This document shows, piece after piece, positions 16,801 through 24,600 of a stretch of 42,231 nucleotides of DNA. The stretch covers positions 1 through 42,231 of the forward strand of contig CALXOW010000025.1 in assembly GCA_944390115.1 (NCBI GenBank), given 5' to 3'. The stretch's first letter is position 1; the number at the start of each line of letters is the position of its first letter. A model generated the notes under the pieces. It was not told the DNA's origin. It did not search any database and saw nothing but the letters and a program-made list of their open reading frames with translations. Both the position numbers and the translations under genes were made by a program. Source of the DNA: an uncultured Anaerobiospirillum sp. GTDB lineage: Bacteria; Pseudomonadota; Gammaproteobacteria; Enterobacterales; Succinivibrionaceae.

Positions 16801-19106
16801 TGCTCTTTTTGCTTTTGTAAGGTGTCGGCCATCGCGGCAGCCTCGGCGTGCTGGGCGCGCGAGTAGAGAATTGGGCGATTAAAGAGCAAGTCGAGCTTGT
16901 ATTGATAGAAGTCCTGCTGCCCATCCTTGCTGACTTGACCGGCGTGATCTAAGGCGAAGTCGCAGCGGTTGCCGCTTAAGTATTTTTGCCCCGACAAGAA
17001 GGTGTTCATGGTCAGGTTGCAGTGGTTGTTGCAACCCTTGCAACGGAAGTTGCGTGTCTTGATGGTGCTCAGGTCAAATTGCTCGGGACTAAAGCTCATC
17101 GCCTCGGGTACGGCGTTGCTGGCGCGGTCTTGCTGGTAGCGCTCTTGGGCGATCAAGGCGCAGCCGTAGGCGCCCATTAAGCCGGCGATATTAGGGCGGA
17201 TTACGTCCTTGCCTAAATTGAGCTCAAAGGCGCGCAAGATCGCATCGTTCAAGAAGGTGCCACCTTGGACCACCACGTGATCGCCCAGCTGCTCTGGGTC
17301 GTGGATGCGCAGCACTTTGTAGAGGGCATTGCGTACGATCGACAGGCACAGACCGGCGGCGATATCGCCGATCGGCACATTATCGCGTTGAGCCTGCTTA
17401 ACCTTAGAGTTCATAAAGACGGTGCAGCGCGTGCCCAAATCACACGGAGCCTGGGCTTGCAGGGCGGCGGTGACGAAGTCCTTGAGCGGCAATTGCAACT
17501 GCGCGGCAAAGGTCTCTAAGAACGAGCCGCAGCCGGAGGAGCAGGCCTCATTGAGCTGAATTGAGGCGATGACGCCGTTTTGCACCTTGATGCACTTCAT
17601 GTCCTGGCCGCCAATGTCGATGACATAGCTGACCTCAGGATCAAAGGCCACGGCGGCCTTTTGGTGCGCTAGGGTTTCCACTTCGCTATAGGCGGCATTG
17701 AGGGCGGCCTTGGCTAGGTCAGCACCGTAACCGGTGGTGCAGCAGGCAGCTATATAGGCATCCTTGGGGAGGGCAGATGTGATCGCTTGTACTTGCGGTA
17801 AGAGATTCTTTAATGGTTCGCCCCCGTTGTGGCCGTAGTAGCTGGCCACGAGCTCTTGCTTTTCGTCAGTTACAACCAGCTTGACTGTGGTCGAGCCTAA
17901 ATCAATGCCCAGATAGAGCGGGCCGTGGGCTTGTGAGAGGTCTTTGATGGCAACGCTAGCGCGCTGATGGCGGGCGACGAAGGCGTCGTAGGTTTCAGTG
18001 ACACCGTAGTTGTCAGGATTGTAGCCTGCGGTGGTGTTGGAGCCGGCGTTAAATAAAGGAGGGAGGCGGGAGGAGCCGGTATTATGGGTGGTGTGCTCGA
18101 GTTTGTGCTTTAAGGCTGCAAGCGTGGTCGGGGCGTCCACTGGTGGGGTGGCGTCAGGTTCTCGAATCGCGGTGCTCTCGCTGGAGGAATTAGATCGTGA
18201 GCGCGCTGGATGGTGCACGTCAAGGCATGGGCTGGCGCTCAGGGAGCTGGCTTGCTGGGCGGCACGCAGCTTTTGCTGATGCTCTTTTAAGGCCGTTAAG
18301 GCAGCACCGTGGGCGATCGCGTATTGGGTGTCGCTGAGCTCTAAGAAGGAAACCGGATGGGCCGGGGTGGCCATGTGGTTGATCTTGGTGATGAAGCTGG
18401 CCTTAAGCTCGGTTAAAAACGACAGTGGGCCGCCTAAGAACGAGACATTGCCCTCGATGGTGCGGCCGCAGGCTAAACCAGAAATGGTCTGCTCACAGAC
18501 GGCATCAAAGACGGACTTGGCGATATCGGCCTTGCTTACGCCTTGGTTTAATAAGGCGACCAGATCGGTCTTGGCAAAGACGCCGCAGCGCGAGGCGATC
18601 GGGTGGGTGCTTTGAGCTTGCTTAGCCAGCTCGTTTAACTCAATCGTGCTGACATTAAGTAAGGTCGCCATCTGGTCGATAAATGCACCCGTGCCACCGG
18701 CGCAGGCCTCATTCATGCGCAGCTCAACGCCATTATTTAAGAACAGAATCTTGCCGTCCTCACCGCCTAACTCAATCGCGACATCGACGTTTTGGCTATT
18801 GTTCTTTAAGTAGGTGGTGGCGGCGATTACTTCCTGGACAAAGGGGGCCTGAAGCGAGCTTGCTAAGCTTAAAGCGGCCGAGCCGGTAAAGATGACATAC
18901 AGCGGCGCCTCCTCATATGAGGACAGGGCCGCAAGTTCCTTTAATAACACTTCTACCACCGCACTTTGGTGGCGGACATAGTTGTGGGCTAAGACCTGGC
19001 CTTGGCTATCGAGCAACACGTATTTAGCGGTGGTCGAACCAAGGTCAATGCCTAAAAAGCAAGTGTTATCGTCCGCACGATAACTATGGTCGCTTGCAGT
19101 CATCAT
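13809..19106 (-). CDS. Giant 2-hydroxyacyl-CoA dehydratase activase-type protein
   Basis: About 1765 residues, a multidomain relative of the HgdC/BadF-type ATP-dependent activators of radical 2-hydroxyacyl-CoA dehydratases. The first ASKHA ATPase domain (about residues 17-285) has LGIDLGSTTAK and NEACAGGTGAF. The second (about 396-655) has LGIDLGSTTVK and NEACSSGCGSF. The cysteine in each NEAC motif, with the later RCGVF or RCTVF cysteine, could ligate the bridging 4Fe-4S cluster. A CKGCNNHC cluster follows (about 689-696), then an Ala/Gln/Lys-rich linker (about 750-890), then a C-terminal DUF2229/HgdB-like region from about 918 (IGIPRVLNMFEHYPFWHSLL). Two activase halves in one chain are known in this family, but the linker makes this copy long. 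No dehydratase subunit genes adjoin it, so the target is unknown. Starts at 19127 (ATG) and 19145 (GTG) are possible; 19106 sits after a weak GAG site. Confidence 0.85.
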   Translation of the reverse strand: MMTASDHSYRADDNTCFLGIDLGSTTAKYVLLDSQGQVLAHNYVRHQSAVVEVLLKELAALSSYEEAPLYVIFTGSAALSLASSLQAPFVQEVIAATTYLKNNSQNVDVAIELGGEDGKILFLNNGVELRMNEACAGGTGAFIDQMATLLNVSTIELNELAKQAQSTHPIASRCGVFAKTDLVALLNQGVSKADIAKSVFDAVCEQTISGLACGRTIEGNVSFLGGPLSFLTELKASFITKINHMATPAHPVSFLELSDTQYAIAHGAALTALKEHQQKLRAAQQASSLSASPCLDVHHPARSRSNSSSESTAIREPDATPPVDAPTTLAALKHKLEHTTHNTGSSRLPPLFNAGSNTTAGYNPDNYGVTETYDAFVARHQRASVAIKDLSQAHGPLYLGIDLGSTTVKLVVTDEKQELVASYYGHNGGEPLKNLLPQVQAITSALPKDAYIAACCTTGYGADLAKAALNAAYSEVETLAHQKAAVAFDPEVSYVIDIGGQDMKCIKVQNGVIASIQLNEACSSGCGSFLETFAAQLQLPLKDFVTAALQAQAPCDLGTRCTVFMNSKVKQAQRDNVPIGDIAAGLCLSIVRNALYKVLRIHDPEQLGDHVVVQGGTFLNDAILRAFELNLGKDVIRPNIAGLMGAYGCALIAQERYQQDRASNAVPEAMSFSPEQFDLSTIKTRNFRCKGCNNHCNLTMNTFLSGQKYLSGNRCDFALDHAGQVSKDGQQDFYQYKLDLLFNRPILYSRAQHAEAAAMADTLQKQKEQARAAAIAKAKERQAQKQAEQKQAQNQAAELDAATKERRARLAQSKLKAAQLSKKSAPNQEAALNKEPSAANAAGTPNKTTEHLKMAAQFKAAAHIAATTTTGCDVAAAAQRAGVLSQHATAQQFGAHTVITTPSGQPVIPAELAVATRGTIGIPRVLNMFEHYPFWHSLLTHLGFSVELSPLSSKEIASLGSQTIPSQSLCFPAKLTHGHLCYLAEHGIKRIFLPCVPRESSKERFVEGDDSYACPVVGGYPEALKLNLKSTYPDLELFTPYVALENDGSIIAALQEIDPSLKKRAIKRAIELARTDLAQYHKQVTKHAQQEILRARSENLPLIVLTGHPYHLDPLINHGIPALIASMGTVIVSEDAVAPMIQSHLKLDVVNQWAFHSRLYRAAQYVLEHEEAELVHLVSFGCGIDAITSEQVKKLLEHEHRLYTMLKIDEGDTLGAAKIRLRSLLCACADKRRHAQNSSAALAHTAIAHQNIAETTTTPSTKAQSTSNESRTVQSLGEALSQDTLKNRVLYMPQMAPIHFPIIASALADEGYQIKLLEEVSPHAIELGLKHINNDACYPAIVAIGQLLEPITQHQIDHQHSALLLAQTCGPCRATNYPALLKWALDDIHAQDIPVVTFQGSDLKDEKVHLKLGLSGLKRLIIALLYGDLLQALYLHCHTYEQVPGTALKLVEQYQQELKGKDLTSKKVFSARVQQIVADFEQIPLRDERRPKVGIVGEILLKYHPTANNDLVEHIIAEGGEPVLGDITAFVLYCLHDVVYQAEHLGASKVKAFVSNLTLQHFEGYRQIIIKALAGTKFLNLPTFEELLTAGQKLVSLGQQAGEGWLLTAEMVDFIEHGVSNILCVQPFACLPNHVTGKGMMRPLRELYPEANTCAIDFEAGSAQSNVLNRIKLFITQAKDNLLAQEQAQAQLQQLQNSTSFAHTVITHNAAIDLGVGDTTAVVLARRNELYEAKRHLIMHTVADNDELNYQQVSSDKPSDKQSGA

Positions 19107-19145
19107 AATAAAGCTCGGGCCTTCCATAATTGGGCAAGGGTCCAC

Positions 19146-19872
19146 CGGTTAGATCACGTCGCACTGGGCTAAAGCCTAGTGCCGCACTGGCGGTGAACCA
19201 AACAAAAGACAAAGTTCAAGTAAAAAGCGCGCAGCGGGCCGCTACCTTAGTAGTTCCCTCATAATGGAAACAGAGGACAACGCCCCATCTGCATCTAAGC
19301 ACAGCACGACGATCCCGTAGTTATTGGAGATAAAGTTTTGCAACTTGTGCCCGCCGTGCACCAAAGTGCACGTTCAGGCGTAGGAGCAAAGGTACGCTCA
19401 GGCGCCGGGAGCACAGGCACGCTAAGCACTGAGAGCAAAGCTATCAGCGCTGGCAGCATAGTGCCAAGATCGCACGATGGGGACAATAAGCTCACGCCCT
19501 TACCGTTTAAGACTCCTTGGGCTTAGTGCCTTGCTATTAGGGGCCTGGGGGCGGTAGGGGGCGTAAGTTCGTCTCGTAAACGTTTCCAAAATAGCCATAA
19601 TACAACATTAAAAGCGGGCCCATTGGGGCCAAGTTCGCAAGATTGCATCGTGCGTGGTTCCGCTGGAGCTTGGCTGTGATTGCATCTGCAAAAAATTAAA
19701 AGTTAACCGGTTAAGTGCAGGCGGGGCTGTTTGCCGTTGGGGGTAGCATTTGGTAGCAGGTTAGATCAAGTTGGGGCCAAAGGCGGGGCCATGGGGTACA
19801 ATGTGAGGATGCCTGCGTTTAGTGCTTGATGCGGGCTGAGATTTTGGTGGAGAGCACCCTGAGCGTGAGGAG
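19146..19872. other. Intergenic region between the activase and NAD kinase genes
   Basis: About 730 bp with no convincing gene. A small open frame (19338-19526) has only a TTG start and no family resemblance. A CATAATGGAA stretch at about 19257-19266 resembles the CTATAATGGAA before the dehydrogenase gene (289-299), and a TACAAT (19797-19802) could be the -10 of nadK, but no good -35 box accompanies either. Confidence 0.5.
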
Positions 19873-19878
19873 ATGACC

Positions 19879-20796
19879 ATGGCCGAGAGCAATTTGCCCA
19901 ATAAGAAAATCAAGCGCGCAGTGATCGTCTCAAAGGTCTATCACCGCCCGCTCAGTGGGGCGATCTCGGCGGTGGCTAAGACTTTGAATCGGCTCGGCGT
20001 TGAGGCCTTTGTCGACCAAAATACCGCTGTGGGCTTTAATATCGAAGACGTCCCGATTATCGCGCGCCGCTCCATCCGCGATACCGATATTATTATCGTG
20101 ATCGGCGGTGATGGCTCGCTGTTAAGCGCCGCGCGTGCCCTCGTGGACTTTGAAGTGCCGATGCTGGGCGTCAATCGCGGTCACCTGGGCCTGTTGACCG
20201 ATGTCAGCCCTAATACCTTGGACGATGCCTTAAATAAGATTGTGGCCGGTAAGTACAGCACCGAAGAGCGCATGATGCTCGACGTGCGCGTCTATCGCCG
20301 CGATGAAGATGGCGCCGAGGAGCTGGTGGGCCAATCGCTGGCCATGAATGAGACCGTCGTGCACTCGGGCATCCTGGCGCATATGATCGTCTGCCGCGTC
20401 TTAATCAATGGCCGCTTCATGTACTCGCTGCGCGGTGACGGCATCATTGTGGGCACGCCAACCGGCTCGACCGCGTACTCGCTGTCGGCAGGTGGCCCGA
20501 TTATCGAGCCGCACTTAGACCTCTTGTCCTTAGTGCCGATGTTCCCGCAGTCGCTTAACTGCTCGCCGATCGTAATTCCGGGCAAGAGCCGGGTCGAAAT
20601 TGAGTTTGCGGTCAATGACGATATGCCCGAGTGGGTCAACGTCAACTGCGACGGTCAAGCCACGATTCGTGCTGACACCAAGTGCATCGTCTGTGTGCGC
20701 CAGCACCACACGCCTTTAACCTTGATCCACCCAGAGGGCTACGATTACTACAACGTGCTGCGCCAAAAGCTCGGCTGGGGCCAAAGCTTGGTCTAG
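19879..20796 (+). CDS. nadK: NAD kinase
   Basis: A 305-residue cytoplasmic enzyme that phosphorylates NAD to NADP, the committed step for NADP supply. Signature motifs are present: GGDGS (about residue 76) with the following SAARAL, NRGHLGLLTD (about 97-106), and GDGIIVGTPTGSTAYSLSAGGP (about 190 on). Length matches E. coli NadK (292). Two ATGs occur 6 bp apart. The second, at 19879, is chosen because the GAGGAG at 19867-19872 would abut the first with no spacer. The gene lies directly upstream of recN, as in many gammaproteobacteria. Confidence 0.95.
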   Translation: MAESNLPNKKIKRAVIVSKVYHRPLSGAISAVAKTLNRLGVEAFVDQNTAVGFNIEDVPIIARRSIRDTDIIIVIGGDGSLLSAARALVDFEVPMLGVNRGHLGLLTDVSPNTLDDALNKIVAGKYSTEERMMLDVRVYRRDEDGAEELVGQSLAMNETVVHSGILAHMIVCRVLINGRFMYSLRGDGIIVGTPTGSTAYSLSAGGPIIEPHLDLLSLVPMFPQSLNCSPIVIPGKSRVEIEFAVNDDMPEWVNVNCDGQATIRADTKCIVCVRQHHTPLTLIHPEGYDYYNVLRQKLGWGQSLV

Positions 20797-20983
20797 TCCA
20801 GGGCCGTGCGGAGCCGACCGGGGCTAGCTTAGCCTCACGGGGCGGGCGCATGAGCGTGCCGGGCTGGGCGCTGGGCGTGGGGCTGAGTTGAGGTATAGCG
20901 CGACCATAATCTATGGCCGTATGGTGCGCTTTGTGCTAAATTTATGCGGGCCAAAATGAGGGGGCGCGTGAACGCTGACCTTC

Positions 20984-20995
20984 TTTTTTTTTTTT
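20984..20995 (+). repeat. Twelve-T homopolymer before recN
   Basis: A run of 12 Ts lies 50 bp before the recN ATG. No hairpin precedes it, so it is not an obvious terminator. It sits inside an in-frame upstream extension of recN (from an ATG at 20944), where slippage would change frame if that start were used. Confidence 0.6.
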
Positions 20996-21045
20996 GGTGG
21001 TTTCTTGGTTTAGCGCAGCGGGGTAAGCCCCTCTCGGGAGCGGTC

Positions 21046-22806
21046 ATGTTAGAGCAACTCAAGTTAAGTAACCTCGCCTTGTCGGTGCAGGCCGAAGTTG
21101 ATTTCACCGATGGCATGATCTGCATTACCGGTGAGACCGGCGCCGGTAAGTCGCTCGTGGTCGATGCCCTAGGCCTAGTCTTAGGCGCTAAGGCCGATGC
21201 CAATATGGTGCGCCAAGGAGAAAAGCAGCTTGAGGTTTCGGCGCTCTTCTCGATTGGCAATATGCCCCATGTTAAAAACACCTTGGCCGCTTATGGCTTT
21301 TTAGATGAGGTGCCCGAGGAGGCGATCTCTTGTGGCGTGGTCGCCGATGGCCATGCTGTCGGGATTCCTGATGCGACTGCCAGTGTTGCCCCAGGTGCCG
21401 CTGATAGCGCGGATGAAGAGTTGGTAGTACGGCGCATTGTGACCTGCGAGGGCAAGTCTAAGGCCTACGTCAATGGCCATATGGCGACCCTAACTCAGCT
21501 GCGGCAATTAAGCGAGCATCTCATCGCCATTCACGGCCAGCACGCCAGCGTCAAACTGATGGATCAACTCCATCAGCTTGAGATTGTCGACAATTACGGC
21601 AATTTGCGCCCGCTGGTTTCTGAGGTCAACGCCGCCTATCAGCGCTATAGCGCGCTGCGCCTTGACTTGACCCATTTGTCTGAGCAGCAAAAGCAAGGGG
21701 CGCAAGAGTACAAGCAAGACCGCTATGACTTAGAAGAGTTAAAGCGCCTTGGTTTCCATGAGGGCTCGTTTGAGGAGCTCGATGCACTCTTTGATCGCGT
21801 GATGAACCAAAGCAAGTTCAGCTACGCGCTATCCTCGCTTACTAACTTAATCGACGGGGGCGAGCATTGCGTACTCTCGCTCTTGCGCAGCCAATTCTCC
21901 ACGCTTGAGAGCGTTAAGACCTTCGATCCGGGCATCAACAAGATCATCGAAAACTTGGAGTCAGCGGTGATGCTGCTTGAGGACGTGGCCGCGCAAGCCT
22001 CCGATCTCAACACTCAGAGCCTGGAGTTTAGCGCCACAGAAGTGGAGCAGAAGATGAGCAAGGTCCATGAGCTGGCCCGGCGTCTGGCCACCTCGCCGCA
22101 GGAGCTCTATCTTAAAAGCGACCAGCTCCAGCGCAAGGTCGATGAGTTCTTAGGGCTTAAAGACCGCATCAATAGCTTAACCGAGGAAGTGCGTGCAGCA
22201 CGCCAAGCCTATGAGGATTGCGCGAGCCGTTTAACCGCCGAGCGCACCCGCGTCGCGGCGCAACTTGCTAGCGCTATTTCCAATAAGATTAAGCTTTTAG
22301 CCCTGCCTGATGCGCGTTTTGATATCGTGCTAACGCGCGATGAGGAAAGCAAGCCTAAGCCTAATGGGCGCGATGAGCTGTGCTTTATGTTCTCGGCCAA
22401 TATGGGCCAGGATTTGCGCCCACTCGCGGCCGTGGCCTCAGGTGGTGAGCTCTCGCGCTTGGCTCTAGCGATTGAAGTGCTGACCGCGTCGGTCAAATCG
22501 ACCCCAACCTTGATCTTCGATGAAGTCGACACCGGTATCTCTGGGCGCACCGCCTCAGCGGTGGGCGCGCTACTCAAAGAGCTTGGACACTACGTCCAAG
22601 TCATCACGGTGACCCACTTGCCGCAGGTTGCAGCTAAGGCCAACACCCAATTTGTGGTCAGCAAGTTCAACGAGAATGGCTCGGTTAATTCCACCATCAC
22701 GCCGCTTGATGCTGAAGGTCGAATTGAAGAGATCTCACGCATGATTGGCGGCACCATCATCACGGAAACCACGCGTAAGAGCGCCTACGAGCTGCTCCAT
22801 GATTAG
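21046..22806 (+). CDS. recN: DNA repair protein RecN
   Basis: A 586-residue SMC-like ATPase of double-strand break repair. The N-terminal Walker A motif (ITGETGAGKSLVVDAL, about residues 26-41) and the C-terminal signature SGGELSRLALAIEVL (about 465) and Walker B LIFDEVDTGISG (about 488) flank a long coiled-coil region. This head-arm-head order is diagnostic. It is about 30 residues longer than E. coli RecN, mainly in an insertion after about residue 85 (GVVADGHAVGIPDATASVAPG). The ATG at 21046 has a GGGAG five bp upstream and gives the family N-terminus MLEQLKLSNLAL; an upstream ATG at 20944 would add an atypical 34-residue segment. No clear SOS box was seen upstream. Confidence 0.96.
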   Translation: MLEQLKLSNLALSVQAEVDFTDGMICITGETGAGKSLVVDALGLVLGAKADANMVRQGEKQLEVSALFSIGNMPHVKNTLAAYGFLDEVPEEAISCGVVADGHAVGIPDATASVAPGAADSADEELVVRRIVTCEGKSKAYVNGHMATLTQLRQLSEHLIAIHGQHASVKLMDQLHQLEIVDNYGNLRPLVSEVNAAYQRYSALRLDLTHLSEQQKQGAQEYKQDRYDLEELKRLGFHEGSFEELDALFDRVMNQSKFSYALSSLTNLIDGGEHCVLSLLRSQFSTLESVKTFDPGINKIIENLESAVMLLEDVAAQASDLNTQSLEFSATEVEQKMSKVHELARRLATSPQELYLKSDQLQRKVDEFLGLKDRINSLTEEVRAARQAYEDCASRLTAERTRVAAQLASAISNKIKLLALPDARFDIVLTRDEESKPKPNGRDELCFMFSANMGQDLRPLAAVASGGELSRLALAIEVLTASVKSTPTLIFDEVDTGISGRTASAVGALLKELGHYVQVITVTHLPQVAAKANTQFVVSKFNENGSVNSTITPLDAEGRIEEISRMIGGTIITETTRKSAYELLHD

Positions 22807-22908
22807 AGCAGGCGCGCGGTGAGTCGCGGTGGGTCTAGCTTTTGCTGCACGCTGTCTGCACCGCAACAATGCAAGGACGAGGCTTTGCGGTCAGTTTGGT
22901 TCCAAAAT

Positions 22909-22937
22909 GAGACAAAGTAGGGGCTAATGCCTAAAAT
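22909..22937 (+). promoter_or_regulatory. Candidate promoter of the acetyltransferase-dapB pair
   Basis: GAGACA (22909-22914) and TAAAAT (22932-22937) are 17 bp apart. The -10 is good and the -35 matches four of six positions. It lies about 50 bp before the acetyltransferase ATG. Confidence 0.4.
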
Positions 22938-22988
22938 AAGCGCGTTTGTGTTGCAAAGTGCGGAGGCTGTCTCTAGTTTTCGAGGTCA

Positions 22989-23735
22989 ATGGTGAGCTGG
23001 TGGAGTAACTTGGGGCCCCAAACCTATAAAGTAGTGGCGCATGTGGTCAATCTGGACGTGACTCCAGAGGTCAACCAGGATGCTCCGGTGACGGGGCGTG
23101 CTCCGGTAAGTTCAGAGACGGCGTTGGGCGCGTCTGCGTCATCAGAGCAGGTGCCGACTCCGGCGCGTGCGCCTGGGGCGGGCCCTGAGGTTAAAAGCTA
23201 CGTGATTCGCCTAGCTTGCGTCAATGACTGCTCGGCTATTGCCAAGCTGGAGCTGGCCTCGGCTCAGTTTGAGCGCCGCCTGACACCTATAAACTACACC
23301 TTTGATGAGCTGCGCACGCTGTGGCGTAAGCGCATTAACTCAGGTGAGTTCTATGTGTTAGTGGCCGAAGGCCAAGTCGCTGGGATTACCTCGGCATTAA
23401 GTGGCTCTGGGCGACAGTCTAAGGCCAACTATCAGGAGGCGGCGGCGCTGACGCCTTTGCGCTCACAAATGTTGGGTTTTGTTGGTTTGAAAGCACCGCT
23501 GGGCCAAGATGGCTTTATTCAGGCAATCTACATTGCTCCGTCCTGTTACCGCCAGGGTCTGGGAGGAGCCTTGCTGAAGGCGGCCGAAAAGATTTTGCGC
23601 CAGCGCGGCTGCGGCCGGGTCACGCTCTATGTCGAGCCCTTTAATCGCATGGGGCAGTGCTTCTACCGCAAAGCTGGTTTTTACGCGACCAAGCAGAAGT
23701 ATCGCCATTTGGATATCTTGGTCAAGGAGCTTTAG
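22989..23735 (+). CDS. GNAT-family N-acetyltransferase
   Basis: A 248-residue protein whose C-terminal part (about 75-245) is a GCN5-related acetyltransferase. It begins YVIRLACVNDCSAIAKLE and carries the acetyl-CoA pyrophosphate-binding loop YRQGLGGALL (about 186-195) after the IQAIYIAPS strand. NRMGQCFYRKAGF near the end is the usual last helix-strand unit. The first 70 residues are Ala/Pro/Glu-rich and probably disordered. The substrate is unknown; it could be a small molecule or a protein N-terminus or lysine. GAGG lies about 4 bp before the ATG at 22989. The gene ends 3 bp before dapB, so the two are almost certainly cotranscribed. Confidence 0.85.
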   Translation: MVSWWSNLGPQTYKVVAHVVNLDVTPEVNQDAPVTGRAPVSSETALGASASSEQVPTPARAPGAGPEVKSYVIRLACVNDCSAIAKLELASAQFERRLTPINYTFDELRTLWRKRINSGEFYVLVAEGQVAGITSALSGSGRQSKANYQEAAALTPLRSQMLGFVGLKAPLGQDGFIQAIYIAPSCYRQGLGGALLKAAEKILRQRGCGRVTLYVEPFNRMGQCFYRKAGFYATKQKYRHLDILVKEL

Positions 23736-23738
23736 TTC

Positions 23739-24515
23739 ATGTTAAAAGTCTGCATCGTCGGCCTTTCGGGACGGATGGGCCATGTTATTTTTGAGTGCTG
23801 CCAAGGTATGGATGGTGTGAAGGTCATCTCCGGCATCGCCAAGAACGATACCCCGTTGCCGCTCGGCTTTAATGGCGAGATCGTAGATTCGGTCGAGAAG
23901 TTAACTCAAGTTCCTGAGATCTTTATCGATTTCTCGCGCCCAGATTGCTCCCTTAAGGTCTTAGCCTACGCTAAAGAGCACGGCTGCCGCGTGATCTTGG
24001 GTACTACCGGCTTTGATGATGAAGGTAAGTCGATGATCGTCGCTACCGCTCGTTCGGTGCCGATCGTCTTTGCCGCTAACTTCTCGGTGGGCGTTAACGT
24101 CATGCTCTCGCTTATCAAGAAGACCGCTGCCGTTATGCAAGATGCTGACTTAGAGATTGTCGAAGCCCACCACCGCTATAAGGTTGATGCACCATCGGGC
24201 ACCGCTTTAGCTATGGGTGAGGCCGCAGCCGACGCTCGGGGGGTCGCCTTAAAAGACGTGATGGTCGCAGGGCGCCATGGCATTACCGGTGAGCGCAACT
24301 ACGGCACGATCGGCTTTAGCTCGATTCGTGGCGGCGATGTCGTCGGTGAGCACCAGGCGATGTTCTTAAGCGACGGTGAGCGCGTCGTCATCGAGCACGT
24401 TGCTACCTCGCGCTCGAACTTTGCCCGTGGTGCCTTACGCGCCGCTGTCTGGCTTGAGGGCAAGAAGCCAGGCCTTTACTCCATGAACGAGGTTTTAGGT
24501 CTCGATAAGATCTAA
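23739..24515 (+). CDS. dapB: 4-hydroxy-tetrahydrodipicolinate reductase
   Basis: A 258-residue cytoplasmic enzyme reducing the DapA product with NAD(P)H on the lysine/diaminopimelate route, which feeds peptidoglycan synthesis. The N-terminal Rossmann motif GLSGRMG (about residues 8-14) and the family signature EAHHRYKVDAPSGTALAMGE (about 142-161) with the catalytic His pair and Lys are intact, as is ANFSVGVNVM. It is slightly shorter than E. coli DapB (273). It starts 3 bp after the acetyltransferase stop, suggesting translational coupling, and ends at a strong hairpin. Confidence 0.96.
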   Translation: MLKVCIVGLSGRMGHVIFECCQGMDGVKVISGIAKNDTPLPLGFNGEIVDSVEKLTQVPEIFIDFSRPDCSLKVLAYAKEHGCRVILGTTGFDDEGKSMIVATARSVPIVFAANFSVGVNVMLSLIKKTAAVMQDADLEIVEAHHRYKVDAPSGTALAMGEAAADARGVALKDVMVAGRHGITGERNYGTIGFSSIRGGDVVGEHQAMFLSDGERVVIEHVATSRSNFARGALRAAVWLEGKKPGLYSMNEVLGLDKI

Positions 24516-24533
24516 GCTTTTGCCGCCCCCAAA

Positions 24534-24575
24534 CAACAACAAAGCCCAAGGCCTTAGGCCCTGGGCTTTGTTGTT
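24534..24575. terminator. Bidirectional terminator between dapB and the third MCP gene
   Basis: A 19-bp stem with one mismatch (AACAACAAAGCCCA... against its complement ending TTTGTTGTT) and a TTA loop. The A-rich and T-rich flanks let it act for dapB (plus) and for the convergent MCP gene (minus). Confidence 0.8.
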
Positions 24576-24600
24576 AGCGTTAGTTTTTCTTGTTCGTGGG

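Noticed and set aside
19338-19526. Small plus-strand open frame of 62 codons
   Set aside because: TTG start, Ser/Thr-rich sequence without resemblance to a family, in an otherwise gene-free gap.
20886-20945. SOS box before recN
   Set aside because: No CTG-N10-CAG type operator could be placed; only a weak CCATA/TATGG symmetry at about 20903 is present.
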